Origin: Porphyromonas sp. oral taxon 278 str. W7784
GTDB lineage: Bacteria; Bacteroidota; Bacteroidia; Bacteroidales; Porphyromonadaceae
Direction: 5' to 3'
DNA: 40,668 nucleotides
Assembly: GCF_000467855.2 (NCBI RefSeq)
Contig: NZ_KI259258.1
Coordinates: 215,584 to 256,251, forward strand
Shown here: positions 33,291 to 40,668 of the stretch, piece after piece
Layout: the number at the start of each line of letters is the position of its first letter
Position numbering within the stretch: the first letter of the stretch is position 1
Made by a program: the position numbers and the translations under genes
Notes under the pieces: generated by a model
What the model was told of the DNA's origin: nothing
Database searches by the model: none
The model's input: the letters and a program-made list of their open reading frames with translations, nothing else

Positions 33291-34568
33291 ATGCCCACCA
33301 AGATCACCCGAGAAGCCGCATTACGCTACCACGAAGAAGGTCGCCCCGGCAAGATCGCTATCATTCCTACGAAGCCTTATGCCACAGCTTACGACTTATC
33401 GCTGGCCTATTCGCCTGGTGTCGCCGAGCCGTGCCTAGCTATCGCCGAGCGCCCTGCCGATGCGTATCGCTATACGAGTAAGGGGAACCTCGTGGGGGTG
33501 ATCTCTAATGGTACTGCCGTCCTCGGTCTGGGCAACATCGGTGCTGAGGCAAGTAAGCCCGTCATGGAGGGTAAGGCACTCCTCTTCAAGATCTATTCGG
33601 GGATCGATGCTTTTGATATTGAGGTCGACGCTACGGATCCAGAGGCCTTCATCTCTGCGGTCAAGGCTATCTCACCTACCTTTGGAGCGATCAATCTGGA
33701 GGACATCAAGGCACCCGAATGCTTTGAGATCGAGCGCCGACTCAAGGCCGAACTTCCCATCCCTGTCATGCACGACGACCAGCACGGTACGGCCATCATC
33801 TCGGGTGCTGGCCTGGTGAACGCCCTGGAGCTAGCAGGTAAGTCTATAGGGGATGTACGTATCGTGATCTCGGGTGCAGGTGCAGCGGCGATCGCTTGTG
33901 CTCGCCTCTACTGCGCACTGGGCGCTAAGCGCGAGCACATAGTGATGACGGACTCGAAGGGAGTCATCCGTGCTTCCCGCACCGATCTCAACGAGATGAA
34001 GCGGGAGTTCGCTACTAAGGACGAAGGACTCACGACACTTCAGGAAGCGCTCGTCGGTGCAGATGTCTTCGTCGGACTATCGAAGGGCGGTATGGTCACA
34101 GGGGAGATGGTGAAGACGATGGCTGATCGGCCGATCATCTTCGCACTAGCTAATCCCACTCCAGAGATATCGTACGAGGAAGCAAAGGCTGCTTGTCCCG
34201 AAGTGCTTATGAGTACAGGGCGAACGGATTACCCCAATCAGATCAACAATGTCCTTGCCTTCCCCTATATCTTCCGTGGAGCACTCGACACTCATGCCAC
34301 AGCGATCAATGGAGAGATGGAGCTTGCCGCTACTCGTGCCATAGCAGCGCTGGCCAAGCAACCCGTCCCCGACTACGTATGTCAGGCATATGGAGCTAAG
34401 GAGCTTGCCTTTGGTCCAGAGTACTTCATCCCTAAGCCCGTCGACCGTCGCCTCATCGTCGAAGTCTCTACGGCTGTAGCTCGGGCTGCGATAGAGAGTG
34501 GAGTAGCACGCCATACCATCACCGACTGGGAGGCTTATGCCGAGCACCTCACCTCGCTCCTCGGGTAA
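33291..34568 (+). CDS. maeB: NAD(P)-dependent malic enzyme, short form
   Basis: Decarboxylates malate to pyruvate. The 425-aa protein starts at ATG 33291 with [21 protein letters not shown]; the frame runs 25 codons further up, but that part looks unrelated. [12 protein letters not shown] carries the catalytic Tyr, [14 protein letters not shown] the metal-binding Asp residues, and [15 protein letters not shown] the dinucleotide loop. Many Bacteroidota MaeB proteins are about 760 aa with a phosphotransacetylase-like C-domain; this one stops after the malic enzyme part, with a clean stop and terminator, so it appears to be a natural short form. Confidence 0.92.
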   Translation: MPTKITREAALRYHEEGRPGKIAIIPTKPYATAYDLSLAYSPGVAEPCLAIAERPADAYRYTSKGNLVGVISNGTAVLGLGNIGAEASKPVMEGKALLFKIYSGIDAFDIEVDATDPEAFISAVKAISPTFGAINLEDIKAPECFEIERRLKAELPIPVMHDDQHGTAIISGAGLVNALELAGKSIGDVRIVISGAGAAAIACARLYCALGAKREHIVMTDSKGVIRASRTDLNEMKREFATKDEGLTTLQEALVGADVFVGLSKGGMVTGEMVKTMADRPIIFALANPTPEISYEEAKAACPEVLMSTGRTDYPNQINNVLAFPYIFRGALDTHATAINGEMELAATRAIAALAKQPVPDYVCQAYGAKELAFGPEYFIPKPVDRRLIVEVSTAVARAAIESGVARHTITDWEAYAEHLTSLLG

Positions 34569-34728
34569 GAATCACCTGGCACTATAGCGAAGGAGCCTCT
34601 GCGCCTAAGATAAGCGGTACCTCCCTCTGTAGTAAGGTGCCCCTTTCCACCAAGAGAACTCCTACCGATCACTAAGGTAGATCATGCTTTGCCCTAAAGC
34701 TACGCCCTCTTACCTACCCCCTAGATAC

Positions 34729-34780
34729 AAAAGCCCCCGCCCCGACATCTCACCGGAGATATCGGGGCGGGGGCTTTTCT
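34729..34780. terminator. Bidirectional terminator between maeB and efp
   Basis: A long near-perfect stem runs from AAAAGCCCCCGCCCCGA to its complement at 34759-34778, with a further CTC/GAG near the loop. Flanking A and T runs serve both strands. Confidence 0.92.
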
Positions 34781-34800
34781 TTAGCTTGTGGAGGGCGAGC

Positions 34801-35370
34801 TTATGCTTCCTTCACTCGGCCGATGTAGGCACCGTTGCGGGTGTCGATGGTGATTAGTTCGCCTTCGCTGATGAAGAGGGGTACGCGAACTTCTGCACCG
34901 GTCTCGACGGTAGCAGGCTTGAGGGTGTTGGTAGCGGTGTCGCCCTTGAGGCCTGGTTCGGTATAGGTGACACGAAGGTCTACGTGAGCAGGGAGCTCGC
35001 AGGTCAGCACCGTCTCAGAGGCTGCGTGGACCATAGCCTCGACAGTGTCCCCTTCCTTGAGGAACTGAACTCCGTCGATGACAGCTTCGGGGATGGAGAT
35101 CTGCTCGAAGGTCTCAGGGTGCATGAAGTTGAGCCCCATCTCATCCTTGTAGAGATACTGGTAGGGGCGACGCTCGATGCGAACTTCTTCGACCTTCACG
35201 CCGCTATTCCACGTCTTGTCGATGACACGACCTGTAGCCACGTTCTTGAGTTTGGAGCGAACGAAAGCTGGACCCTTACCAGGCTTGACGTGGAGGAATT
35301 CGACGATGAAGTAGTACTGCCCATCGATGTCGAGGCACATACCATTACGGAAGTCTGCTGTAGTAGCCAT
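34801..35370 (-). CDS. efp: Elongation factor P
   Basis: Relieves ribosome stalling at polyproline stretches by entering the E site. The 189-aa protein has the three-barrel EF-P pattern: N-domain with [19 protein letters not shown], the tip loop lysine Lys32 in PGKG, and then [13 protein letters not shown]. The C-domain includes [10 protein letters not shown]-like [14 protein letters not shown] and [23 protein letters not shown]. Several proteins in this window have Pro-rich tails (DnaX, CvpA) that would need it. A -7 box lies upstream at 35410-35417. Confidence 0.97.
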   Translation of the reverse strand: MATTADFRNGMCLDIDGQYYFIVEFLHVKPGKGPAFVRSKLKNVATGRVIDKTWNSGVKVEEVRIERRPYQYLYKDEMGLNFMHPETFEQISIPEAVIDGVQFLKEGDTVEAMVHAASETVLTCELPAHVDLRVTYTEPGLKGDTATNTLKPATVETGAEVRVPLFISEGELITIDTRNGAYIGRVKEA

Positions 35371-35409
35371 AGATATTTATTTAGAAATGTTTGCTCAGTT
35401 TATGCAGTG

Positions 35410-35417
35410 CAAAAATA
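35410..35417 (-). promoter_or_regulatory. -7 box of efp
   Basis: On the minus strand this reads TATTTTTG, 40 bases before the efp start and in the gap after the HD hydrolase gene. Confidence 0.7.
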
Positions 35418-35443
35418 GGAAAATCTAGGGAATAGCCTTGAGA

Positions 35444-35986
35444 CTAAAGCCCATACTTCTCGTGGAGCTTATCGAAGCGACGAAGGGCAGCCTCGCCGTG
35501 CTTGGCGAAGCCACTACGCACCTTGTCGAGGCTTTTCTTCTGGCCGAGCTTGGTCTTAGAGAAGAACTTGTCGGCATAGCAGATCAGCTCCTCTTCGGCG
35601 CTCACGGGCGTATAGATCCCAGGGGGAAGGGGGATGCCTCGATTCTGGATCTCCTCAGGGGTAAGACCGCTACCGGTATGTCGCTCGGCTACGTGCGCAT
35701 GGCGTGGTAGGCCTAGGCTACGTAGGAGTTCTGCCCCGAGGAAGCCGTGTAGGATGTAGGGCGCCTCGCCTGTGCAGTAGATGTCGGGAGCATTGGTCTG
35801 GAAGATCCCGATGTCGTGGAGCATGGCAGCCTCAGCGACGAAGGTGCGGTCGAGCTTTATCTCGGGGTGAGCGTCGAGGAGCTCTAGGGCAAGCCCTGTG
35901 ACGTCCTCGGAGTGGAGACGCAGGACGCGCTCGATGTCGCTCCCTGGCTGGTAGTATCGGTGGATGAGGGCTAATGGGTCGATCAC
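35444..35986 (-). CDS. HD-domain phosphohydrolase-like protein
   Basis: The 180-aa protein has a metal-binding HD core: His25 in LRLHSEDV, the His57-Asp58 doublet in AAMLHDIGIF, and later HGFLGAELL and AERHTGSGL, which supply further ligands. These proteins hydrolyse phosphate esters, often of nucleotides, but the substrate is not evident. It starts with GTG at 35986, in a four-base GTGA overlap with the cvpA stop, so the two are translationally coupled. A C-terminal basic region (SKTKLGQKKSLDKVRSG) ends it. Confidence 0.88.
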   Translation of the reverse strand: MIDPLALIHRYYQPGSDIERVLRLHSEDVTGLALELLDAHPEIKLDRTFVAEAAMLHDIGIFQTNAPDIYCTGEAPYILHGFLGAELLRSLGLPRHAHVAERHTGSGLTPEEIQNRGIPLPPGIYTPVSAEEELICYADKFFSKTKLGQKKSLDKVRSGFAKHGEAALRRFDKLHEKYGL

Positions 35987-36687
35987 TTGCGGGTAGACTT
36001 GGAGGTGTGAGATGCGGGTGTCGAAGGCTTGTGCGAGCGAGAGGCCGGTGCCTTCTGCTTAGCGGGACGGGTCGCTGGGCTGGAGGCCTTGGGCCCTGTC
36101 GTCCGAGGCTTTACGGGTTCGGGCGCAGGTGTGGCGGGGAGCACGGGTTCGGGAGTCACCGGTACGGAGTCCTGAGCTTCGTCCCCACCGAAGAGGACGG
36201 TCTTCACACGGCGGATGTCGTCGACCGAACTGATAAGCCGAGGATAGAGGTAGGAGCTCTGACGTGCCGAGGGAGGCGTGCCGCTCGCTGCGTCGTAGGG
36301 CACTGTGGGGAAGATCCCTTCGATGAGCAGACAGCCGTAGCCCAGGAGGTAGACCCCGACGAGTAGGCCTAGAGCGAGCCCGATGATCCTGTCGAGGACG
36401 AAGAGGAATGTCCCCTTGGTGAGCGAACTGAACCAGCTCCCCACCATACGGATAGCCATATAGATAAGGGCGAAGGAGATCAGGGGGATGATGAAGCCCC
36501 AGCCCCCGATGCTCTGCCCGTCGCCTCCGCCGAAGAGGCTCTCGATCCACGGGGCTAAGCGCCACGCCTCACGGAAGGCGATGATCAGGGCGGCTATCTG
36601 GATGACACGTCGTACGGCACCACCAAAGAGCCCGCCGAGGGCAAAGAGGAGGATACCTCCTCCGAGGAATAGATCGAGTTGGTTCAT
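35983..36687 (-). CDS. CvpA family membrane protein with Pro/Ala/Lys-rich tail
   Basis: CvpA-like proteins are small inner-membrane proteins linked to colicin V production and envelope stress in enterobacteria; the activity is unknown. The 234-aa product begins MNQLDLFLGGGILLFALGGLFGG, with four hydrophobic segments to about residue 135. A region of about 35 residues (SARQSSYLYPRLISS) follows, then a tail from about 172 rich in P, A, T and K (PATPAPEPVKPRTTGP). The tail is not part of the usual family and may be periplasmic. A -7 box lies at 36734-36741. Confidence 0.85.
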   Translation of the reverse strand: MNQLDLFLGGGILLFALGGLFGGAVRRVIQIAALIIAFREAWRLAPWIESLFGGGDGQSIGGWGFIIPLISFALIYMAIRMVGSWFSSLTKGTFLFVLDRIIGLALGLLVGVYLLGYGCLLIEGIFPTVPYDAASGTPPSARQSSYLYPRLISSVDDIRRVKTVLFGGDEAQDSVPVTPEPVLPATPAPEPVKPRTTGPKASSPATRPAKQKAPASRSHKPSTPASHTSKSTRK

Positions 36688-36733
36688 CGCTTGCTTATGC
36701 TGTCTGTATGAGGGTACTATTTCTTTCTGTGCC

Positions 36734-36741
36734 CAAAGTTA
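36734..36741 (-). promoter_or_regulatory. -7 box of the cvpA-HD unit
   Basis: On the minus strand this reads TAACTTTG, 47 bases before the cvpA start. Confidence 0.7.
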
Positions 36742-36841
36742 GTGCATCCTCGGCATTCGTAGCTCCGAGCTAGGGAAGACCCTACCAAAATCGAGGGACG
36801 ATCTGCCCCGCTGGATAAGGGGCTTAGAAGCCCCCAAAAAG

Positions 36842-36922
36842 GACCCTACGGTAGGTCGTCGAAAAAACCTACAGTAGGTTTCACTTGCGACCTACCGTGG
36901 GTCGTATCGACGACCTACCCGT
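36842..36922. repeat. Intergenic palindromic repeat array, copy R4
   Basis: Four palindromic units lie between the divergent cvpA and kdsD promoters. Positions 36846-36872 are the exact reverse complement of 27 bases found in R1 and R3, so the cassette occurs here in the opposite orientation. The last unit is broken (CTACCCG). Confidence 0.85.
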
Positions 36923-37136
36923 TCTTGACCCCTCTTGTGGTGAGGGGAAAGGAGGGCTGGAGAAACGCCTCGTTCTCCCGTGGAAACACCCCTTGAGAAG
37001 TCGCCCTTCATCGTGGCTTTTCTTCCCTGATAGATTTCCGCTTTTTGCCCCTCGGTGGGGAAGGCCGATCACCGACGGGCGAGCGCCTTATCCCTCGGCT
37101 AAGAAGTCCGCCAGAGATGCTCTCGTCGGAATAGTG
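36923..37136. other. Stretch after R4, resembling that after R2
   Basis: No gene is seen. GGGGAAAGGAGGGCTG (36945-36960) is close to the sequence after R2 (about 6693-6711), and TTTTTGCCCCTCGGTGGGGAAG (near 37044-37064) recalls TTTTTGTCCCC..GAGGGGTGAAG at 6782-6810. This suggests a longer degenerate element. Confidence 0.5.
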
Positions 37137-37144
37137 TATCTTTG
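37137..37144 (+). promoter_or_regulatory. -7 box of the kdsD-type gene
   Basis: TATCTTTG is an exact match, 32 bases before ATG 37176. It rules out the much longer frame starting at 36885 inside repeat R4. Confidence 0.8.
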
Positions 37145-37175
37145 TCTACGAGAAAACGTTTTGCCCTCAAGCGAC

Positions 37176-37796
37176 ATGTCTAAGCAATATACCATCCCGG
37201 AGATCCTCGCCGCCGAGGTCGATGCACTCCGCTCTATCCCCGCCACCAACGACTACGAAGCAGCTATCTCCTTGATTCTGGATCGTGTCCATCAGAAGGG
37301 GGGGCGTCTCATCACCTCGGGGATGGGCAAGGCTGGACAGATCGCCCACAACATCGCTACGACCTTCAGCTCCACGGGTACGCCCGCTTACTTCCTGCAC
37401 CCCAGCGAAGCCCAGCACGGTGACCTGGGGATGGTCTGTGCCGATGACCTGATGCTCCTGATCAGCAATTCGGGCAAGACACGTGAGGTGCTCGAGCTCG
37501 TCGCTCTCGCGCGCCGCATGTATCCTACGCTCCCCTTCATCCTCATCACAGGGAATACAGGGAGCCCGCTCTCAGAGCTTGTAGAGGTCACCCTCTCCAC
37601 GGGCAATCCTCCCGAAGTCTGCCCGCTAGGGCTTACCCCGACGACCAGTACGACCGTGATGACGGTGCTGGGTGACCTCCTCGTGGTGAGTGTGATGCAG
37701 CGCATCGGCTTCACCTATCAGGACTATTCCCTCCGTCACCACGGAGGCTACCTCGGAGATAAGAGCCGTGAGCTCGTCACTCCCGAGACGAAGTAG
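37176..37796 (+). CDS. kdsD: SIS-domain sugar phosphate isomerase, KdsD-like without CBS domains
   Basis: KdsD interconverts ribulose 5-phosphate and arabinose 5-phosphate, the first step to the Kdo of lipopolysaccharide. The 206-aa protein is one SIS domain: TSGMGKAGQIAHNIATTFSS, SNSGKTREVLEL at 97-108 for phosphate binding, and LGLTPTTSTTVMTVLGDLL, which is a KdsD/GutQ hallmark. HHGGYLGDKS near the end matches the H-PGG-LG of KdsD. Standard KdsD is about 320 aa with two C-terminal CBS domains, absent here. The frame is open upstream through repeat R4, giving a spurious MRPTVGR N-terminus in an automatic call. Confidence 0.85.
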   Translation: MSKQYTIPEILAAEVDALRSIPATNDYEAAISLILDRVHQKGGRLITSGMGKAGQIAHNIATTFSSTGTPAYFLHPSEAQHGDLGMVCADDLMLLISNSGKTREVLELVALARRMYPTLPFILITGNTGSPLSELVEVTLSTGNPPEVCPLGLTPTTSTTVMTVLGDLLVVSVMQRIGFTYQDYSLRHHGGYLGDKSRELVTPETK

Positions 37797-37985
37797 CTGG
37801 TCCTGCTTAGTCTCTCATCAGAGTACCCTCGGTGCGTCTCGGGAGAGGCGTAGAGCGGGGGACTCATCCTTTTCATTATTCATGGTATGCCCCCAGGAGG
37901 TCGGTCTGATGGACTTCAGCGGAGTATACACCCCTCACCACCCACCCTCACCAAGGGCTGGGGTGAGGAGAGCAAAGTACATTAG

Positions 37986-39806
37986 ATGACATTCGAAGAA
38001 CTAGGGGTCAGTGCCCCTATCTGCCGTGCCGTAGCAGAGCTCGGCTATCAGCAGCCCATGCCTGTGCAGGAGGCTGTGATCCCCTACCTCCTAGGCGAAC
38101 CTATTGACCTCATCGCCCTAGCACAGACAGGGACGGGGAAGACCGCTGCCTTTGGCCTCCCCCTCCTGCAGAACGTAGAGCGAAGCCTCAGCTCCTCGGG
38201 TGGAGCGACGGGTGTGCCCCGTGCCCTCGTGCTCTGTCCCACTCGTGAGCTGTGCCTACAGATCGCCGACGATCTCACCGCCTACAGCAAGTACCAGCCT
38301 ACGGTACGTATCCTCCCCGTCTACGGGGGCTCCTCTATAGAAGCACAGATCCGCACCCTGCGTCGTGGGGTGGAGGTCATCGTGGCTACCCCCGGTCGCC
38401 TCATAGACCTCATGGAGCGAGGTGCTGCTAGTCTCGACGCCATCGAGACGGTGGTCCTCGACGAAGCCGATGAGATGCTCACCATGGGATTCTCCGAGAG
38501 TCTGCAGACGATCCTCTCACAGGTGCCTCGTGAGCGCCATCTCCTACTCTTCTCCGCTACCATGCCCCGAGAGATCAGCTCCATCGCTGCCTCCTACATG
38601 CACGAACCTAAGGAGATCATCGTCGGGACGAAGAACGAAGGCAACAAGAACATCCGTCACTACTACTACGTCGTCTCCGCTCGGCACAAGTATCTTGCCC
38701 TGAAGCGTATCGCCGACTACTACCCTGATATCTATGGGATCATCTTCTGCCGTACTCGCAAGGAGACGCAGGAGATCGCCGACCAGCTCATCCGTGATGG
38801 CTACAATGCCGATGCTCTGCATGGCGAGCTATCGCAGGCACAGCGTGACTATGTGATGCAGAAGTTCCGCATCCGCAATCTACAGCTCCTCGTCGCTACC
38901 GACGTGGCTGCTCGTGGTCTGGATGTCAATGACCTGACGCACGTCATCCACTATGGTCTTCCCGACGATATAGAGAGCTACACCCACCGTAGTGGACGTA
39001 CTGCCCGTGCTGGTAAGCTGGGTATCTCCATCGCTATCTGTCATAGCCGTGAGCGTGGACGCCTCCGTGATATCGAGCGCATCTCCCACGCCACGATCGA
39101 GCGTAAGCAGCTACCCTCCGGGAGCGAGATCTGCCAGAAGCAGCTCTTCCACCTGGCCGATCGTATCGAGCGTGTAGAGCTGACGGACGACACGACACTC
39201 GATACGGTCCTGCCCGACCTGGTGCGCAAGCTCGACTGGATCGACCGTGAGGAGCTCGTGCGCCGTCTCATGCTCCTCGAGCACCGTCGCCTGCTGGACT
39301 ACTACGAGAGTGAGGAGGTGATCGAGGAAGCCGACGACAAGGGACGTCTGCCAAGCGAACCCAAGGAGGGTAAGAAGCGAGACAAGCGTAATGCTGTAGC
39401 CGAAGAAGGGATGAAGCGTCTCTTCATCAACTTTGGGAAGCTCGACCGAATGTTCCCCAACAAGCTCATCGAACTCATCAACAAGTGCGTCCCCGGACGT
39501 GTGAAGATCGGCAAGATTGATCTCCTACCTCGCTTCTCCTTCTTCGAGGTCGAAGAGGCTGACGCTCAGGAGGTCATTCGCTCGATGAGTAGCTACGAAG
39601 TCGATGGCCGTCGTATCGCCGTAGACTACGCTGATGCTTTGGGCTCCGAAGGCTCGGGGCGCAAGGAGCGTCGTCCGAAGCGCTCGGCAGGTGGCTTCGA
39701 TTCCGAACGTAAACCACACCGCAAGGGAGGCGCTCGATCAGGAGAAGGCGCCTTCGATAAGTATAAAGATAAGGACCGCACTAAGCGTAGCCGCTCCCGT
39801 CGTTAG
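37986..39806 (+). CDS. DEAD-box RNA helicase with DbpA-like RNA-binding domain and basic tail
   Basis: ATP-dependent RNA unwinding, most likely in ribosome assembly or mRNA turnover. The 606-aa protein opens with the Q motif region FEELGVSAPICRAVAELGY..PMPVQ, then Walker A AQTGTGKT at 46-53, PTRELCLQ, DEAD at 159-162, SAT, and the motif VI HRSGRTARAG. Residues 476-552 resemble the RRM-like domain of DbpA, which binds 23S rRNA (MKRLFINFGKLDRMFPNKLI, RVKIGKIDL, EVDGRRIAVDYAD). The last 55 residues are basic and glycine-rich. DeaD/CsdA is another family member it could equal. No promoter box was found in the 190 bases upstream. Confidence 0.93.
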   Translation: MTFEELGVSAPICRAVAELGYQQPMPVQEAVIPYLLGEPIDLIALAQTGTGKTAAFGLPLLQNVERSLSSSGGATGVPRALVLCPTRELCLQIADDLTAYSKYQPTVRILPVYGGSSIEAQIRTLRRGVEVIVATPGRLIDLMERGAASLDAIETVVLDEADEMLTMGFSESLQTILSQVPRERHLLLFSATMPREISSIAASYMHEPKEIIVGTKNEGNKNIRHYYYVVSARHKYLALKRIADYYPDIYGIIFCRTRKETQEIADQLIRDGYNADALHGELSQAQRDYVMQKFRIRNLQLLVATDVAARGLDVNDLTHVIHYGLPDDIESYTHRSGRTARAGKLGISIAICHSRERGRLRDIERISHATIERKQLPSGSEICQKQLFHLADRIERVELTDDTTLDTVLPDLVRKLDWIDREELVRRLMLLEHRRLLDYYESEEVIEEADDKGRLPSEPKEGKKRDKRNAVAEEGMKRLFINFGKLDRMFPNKLIELINKCVPGRVKIGKIDLLPRFSFFEVEEADAQEVIRSMSSYEVDGRRIAVDYADALGSEGSGRKERRPKRSAGGFDSERKPHRKGGARSGEGAFDKYKDKDRTKRSRSRR

Positions 39807-39938
39807 GGACTGGAGCCTCACCCTCCCGAGCTACAGGGATGATACAAGAGCGTCACCCCGTAGCGTTATGTCATTAGTATGCAAGTTACCTGCTCTAACG
39901 CAAACTCTTCTCACAGAATCAACAACTCAAAGCAACAC

Positions 39939-40541
39939 ATGATCATGAAGAAGTTCGTCTATGCCCTGATCGCCCTCCTCAGTGTAGGCGCAGTGACTCA
40001 AGTACAGGCACAGGGCATCCATCCACGTGTCGAAGTTGCGGGCAACTTCTCGACACACATCGTCAACAATTCGAAGGGCCTCTCAGTCAAGGACTACAAG
40101 ATGCGCTCGGGCTTCCGTGTCGCAGGTGCTGTGGAGTTCAGCCTGCTCGGCCCGCTCTACTTCGCCCCAGGTCTTGCTTTCCAGCAGAATGGGAGCAAGG
40201 TCGGTGACCGCGTAGCTACGCTCAACTACCTCAGCGTGCCCGTCAACCTCGGTCTGCGTGCTGGGCTAGGCAATGTAGTCGCTATCTCCGTCGAAGCTGG
40301 TCCCTCCTTCTCCTACGGGATCTCCAGCAAATCCTCCTTCAACGATGTGCTGAAGAACCTCGAGAACGAAGGCTTCCGTCGCTTCGAAACGGGCGTGAAT
40401 GCTTCGGTCGCTCTCTCGCTGAGTAGCTTCTACGTACGCCTCGGCTCCGATATCGGTCTTACCAATATCTATAAGAAGAAGGCCGATGCAGAGAGCCTGA
40501 AGAATGCCTCCTTCTACCTCGGGGTAGGGCTACGCTTCTAG
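39939..40541 (+). CDS. Outer-membrane beta-barrel protein (porin-like family)
   Basis: A 200-aa exported protein. The signal peptide MIMKKFVYALIALLSVGAVTQ ends at about QVQAQ-G. The mature part is made of alternating strands with aromatic residues, such as GAVEFSLLGPLYFAPGLAFQQNG, VPVNLGLRAGLG and SVEAGPSFSYGISS, and ends in FYLGVGLRF, whose terminal Phe is the usual barrel-insertion signal. This fits the small eight-strand barrels common in Bacteroidota. I chose 39939; ATG 39945 is equally possible and 39879 would add a non-signal stretch. No ligand or pathway is evident. Confidence 0.85.
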   Translation: MIMKKFVYALIALLSVGAVTQVQAQGIHPRVEVAGNFSTHIVNNSKGLSVKDYKMRSGFRVAGAVEFSLLGPLYFAPGLAFQQNGSKVGDRVATLNYLSVPVNLGLRAGLGNVVAISVEAGPSFSYGISSKSSFNDVLKNLENEGFRRFETGVNASVALSLSSFYVRLGSDIGLTNIYKKKADAESLKNASFYLGVGLRF

Positions 40542-40577
40542 GGCGAAATCATCCCTACACCCTCTACGGGTAAGTCG

Positions 40578-40620
40578 AGCCCCTCATGAGCCGTCCATCA
40601 AGCGACTCATGAGGGGCTTC
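40578..40620 (+). terminator. Terminator hairpin after the barrel gene
   Basis: AGCCCCTCATGAG at 40578-40590 pairs perfectly with 40606-40618 over a 15-nt loop. The following TCTCTGT is only weakly T-rich. Confidence 0.75.
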
Positions 40621-40637
40621 TCTGTACCCTCGTCGGA

Positions 40638-40668
40638 CGACCTACGGTAGGTCGTCGATGCGACCTAC
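40638..40668. repeat. Intergenic palindromic repeat array, copy R5 (cut by window edge)
   Basis: One complete palindrome, GACCTACGGTAGGTC (40638-40652 region), and the start of a second (GCGACCTAC) are visible before the window ends. Confidence 0.75.

Overview
The window looks like chromosomal DNA of a GC-rich Porphyromonas-type member of the Bacteroidales. The evidence is a dipeptidyl peptidase very like P. gingivalis DPP5, many TAnnTTTG -7 boxes of the Bacteroidota sigma factor, starts without Shine-Dalgarno sequences, a FimA/Mfa1-type fimbrillin, several lipoproteins and a short SerA of the Bacteroides kind. The species cannot be fixed from the sequence alone.

Layout. 1-3000: five tRNA genes (Gln, Asp, Pro, then Leu-CAG and Leu-GAG) around a THUMP-domain rRNA methyltransferase with a long Arg/Asp-rich tail. 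3-6.3 kb: ispE, a lone cobyrinate diamide synthase (cbiA), and a convergent membrane acyltransferase. 6.9-10.9 kb, minus strand: carboxynorspermidine dehydrogenase, nicotinamidase and an M3 peptidase lipoprotein. 11.2-15.2 kb: dnaX and dpp5. 15.2-16.07 kb: a gene-free stretch containing a large imperfect inverted repeat. 16-23.2 kb: fhs, lpdA, serC, serA and a DUF1015 gene, a block with a serine/glycine/one-carbon theme. 23.3-24.8 kb: a solitary fimbrillin-like lipoprotein. 25.2-28.5 kb: the classical thrS-infC-rpmI-rplT translation operon. 28.9-31.1 kb: five tandem paralogous lipoprotein genes of about 142 residues, spaced with near-perfect regularity. 31.5-34.6 kb: a lipoprotein carbonic anhydrase, a TetR-like regulator and a short malic enzyme. 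34.8-36.7 kb, minus strand: cvpA, an HD hydrolase and efp. 37.2-40.5 kb: a CBS-less KdsD-type isomerase, a DEAD-box helicase with a DbpA-like RNA-binding domain, and an outer-membrane barrel.

Two kinds of non-coding structure stand out. A family of short palindromes, built on ACCTAC-N-GTAGGT, occurs in arrays at five intergenic places, including both window edges; the same cassette is found in both orientations. The 15.3-15.8 kb stretch has 33-nt arms matching at 31 positions, enclosing two strong hairpins, with further mirrored motifs outside.

The best candidate for an undescribed system is the five-gene lipoprotein array. Each copy has a signal peptide, a lipobox Cys at residue 24, a conserved KKERDPRL block, a lipocalin-like G-x-W and a common C-terminal AR-x-Y/H motif. 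The copies fall into two sequence types in the order A-A-B-B-A. No function could be assigned beyond a possible surface-exposed calycin-like barrel.
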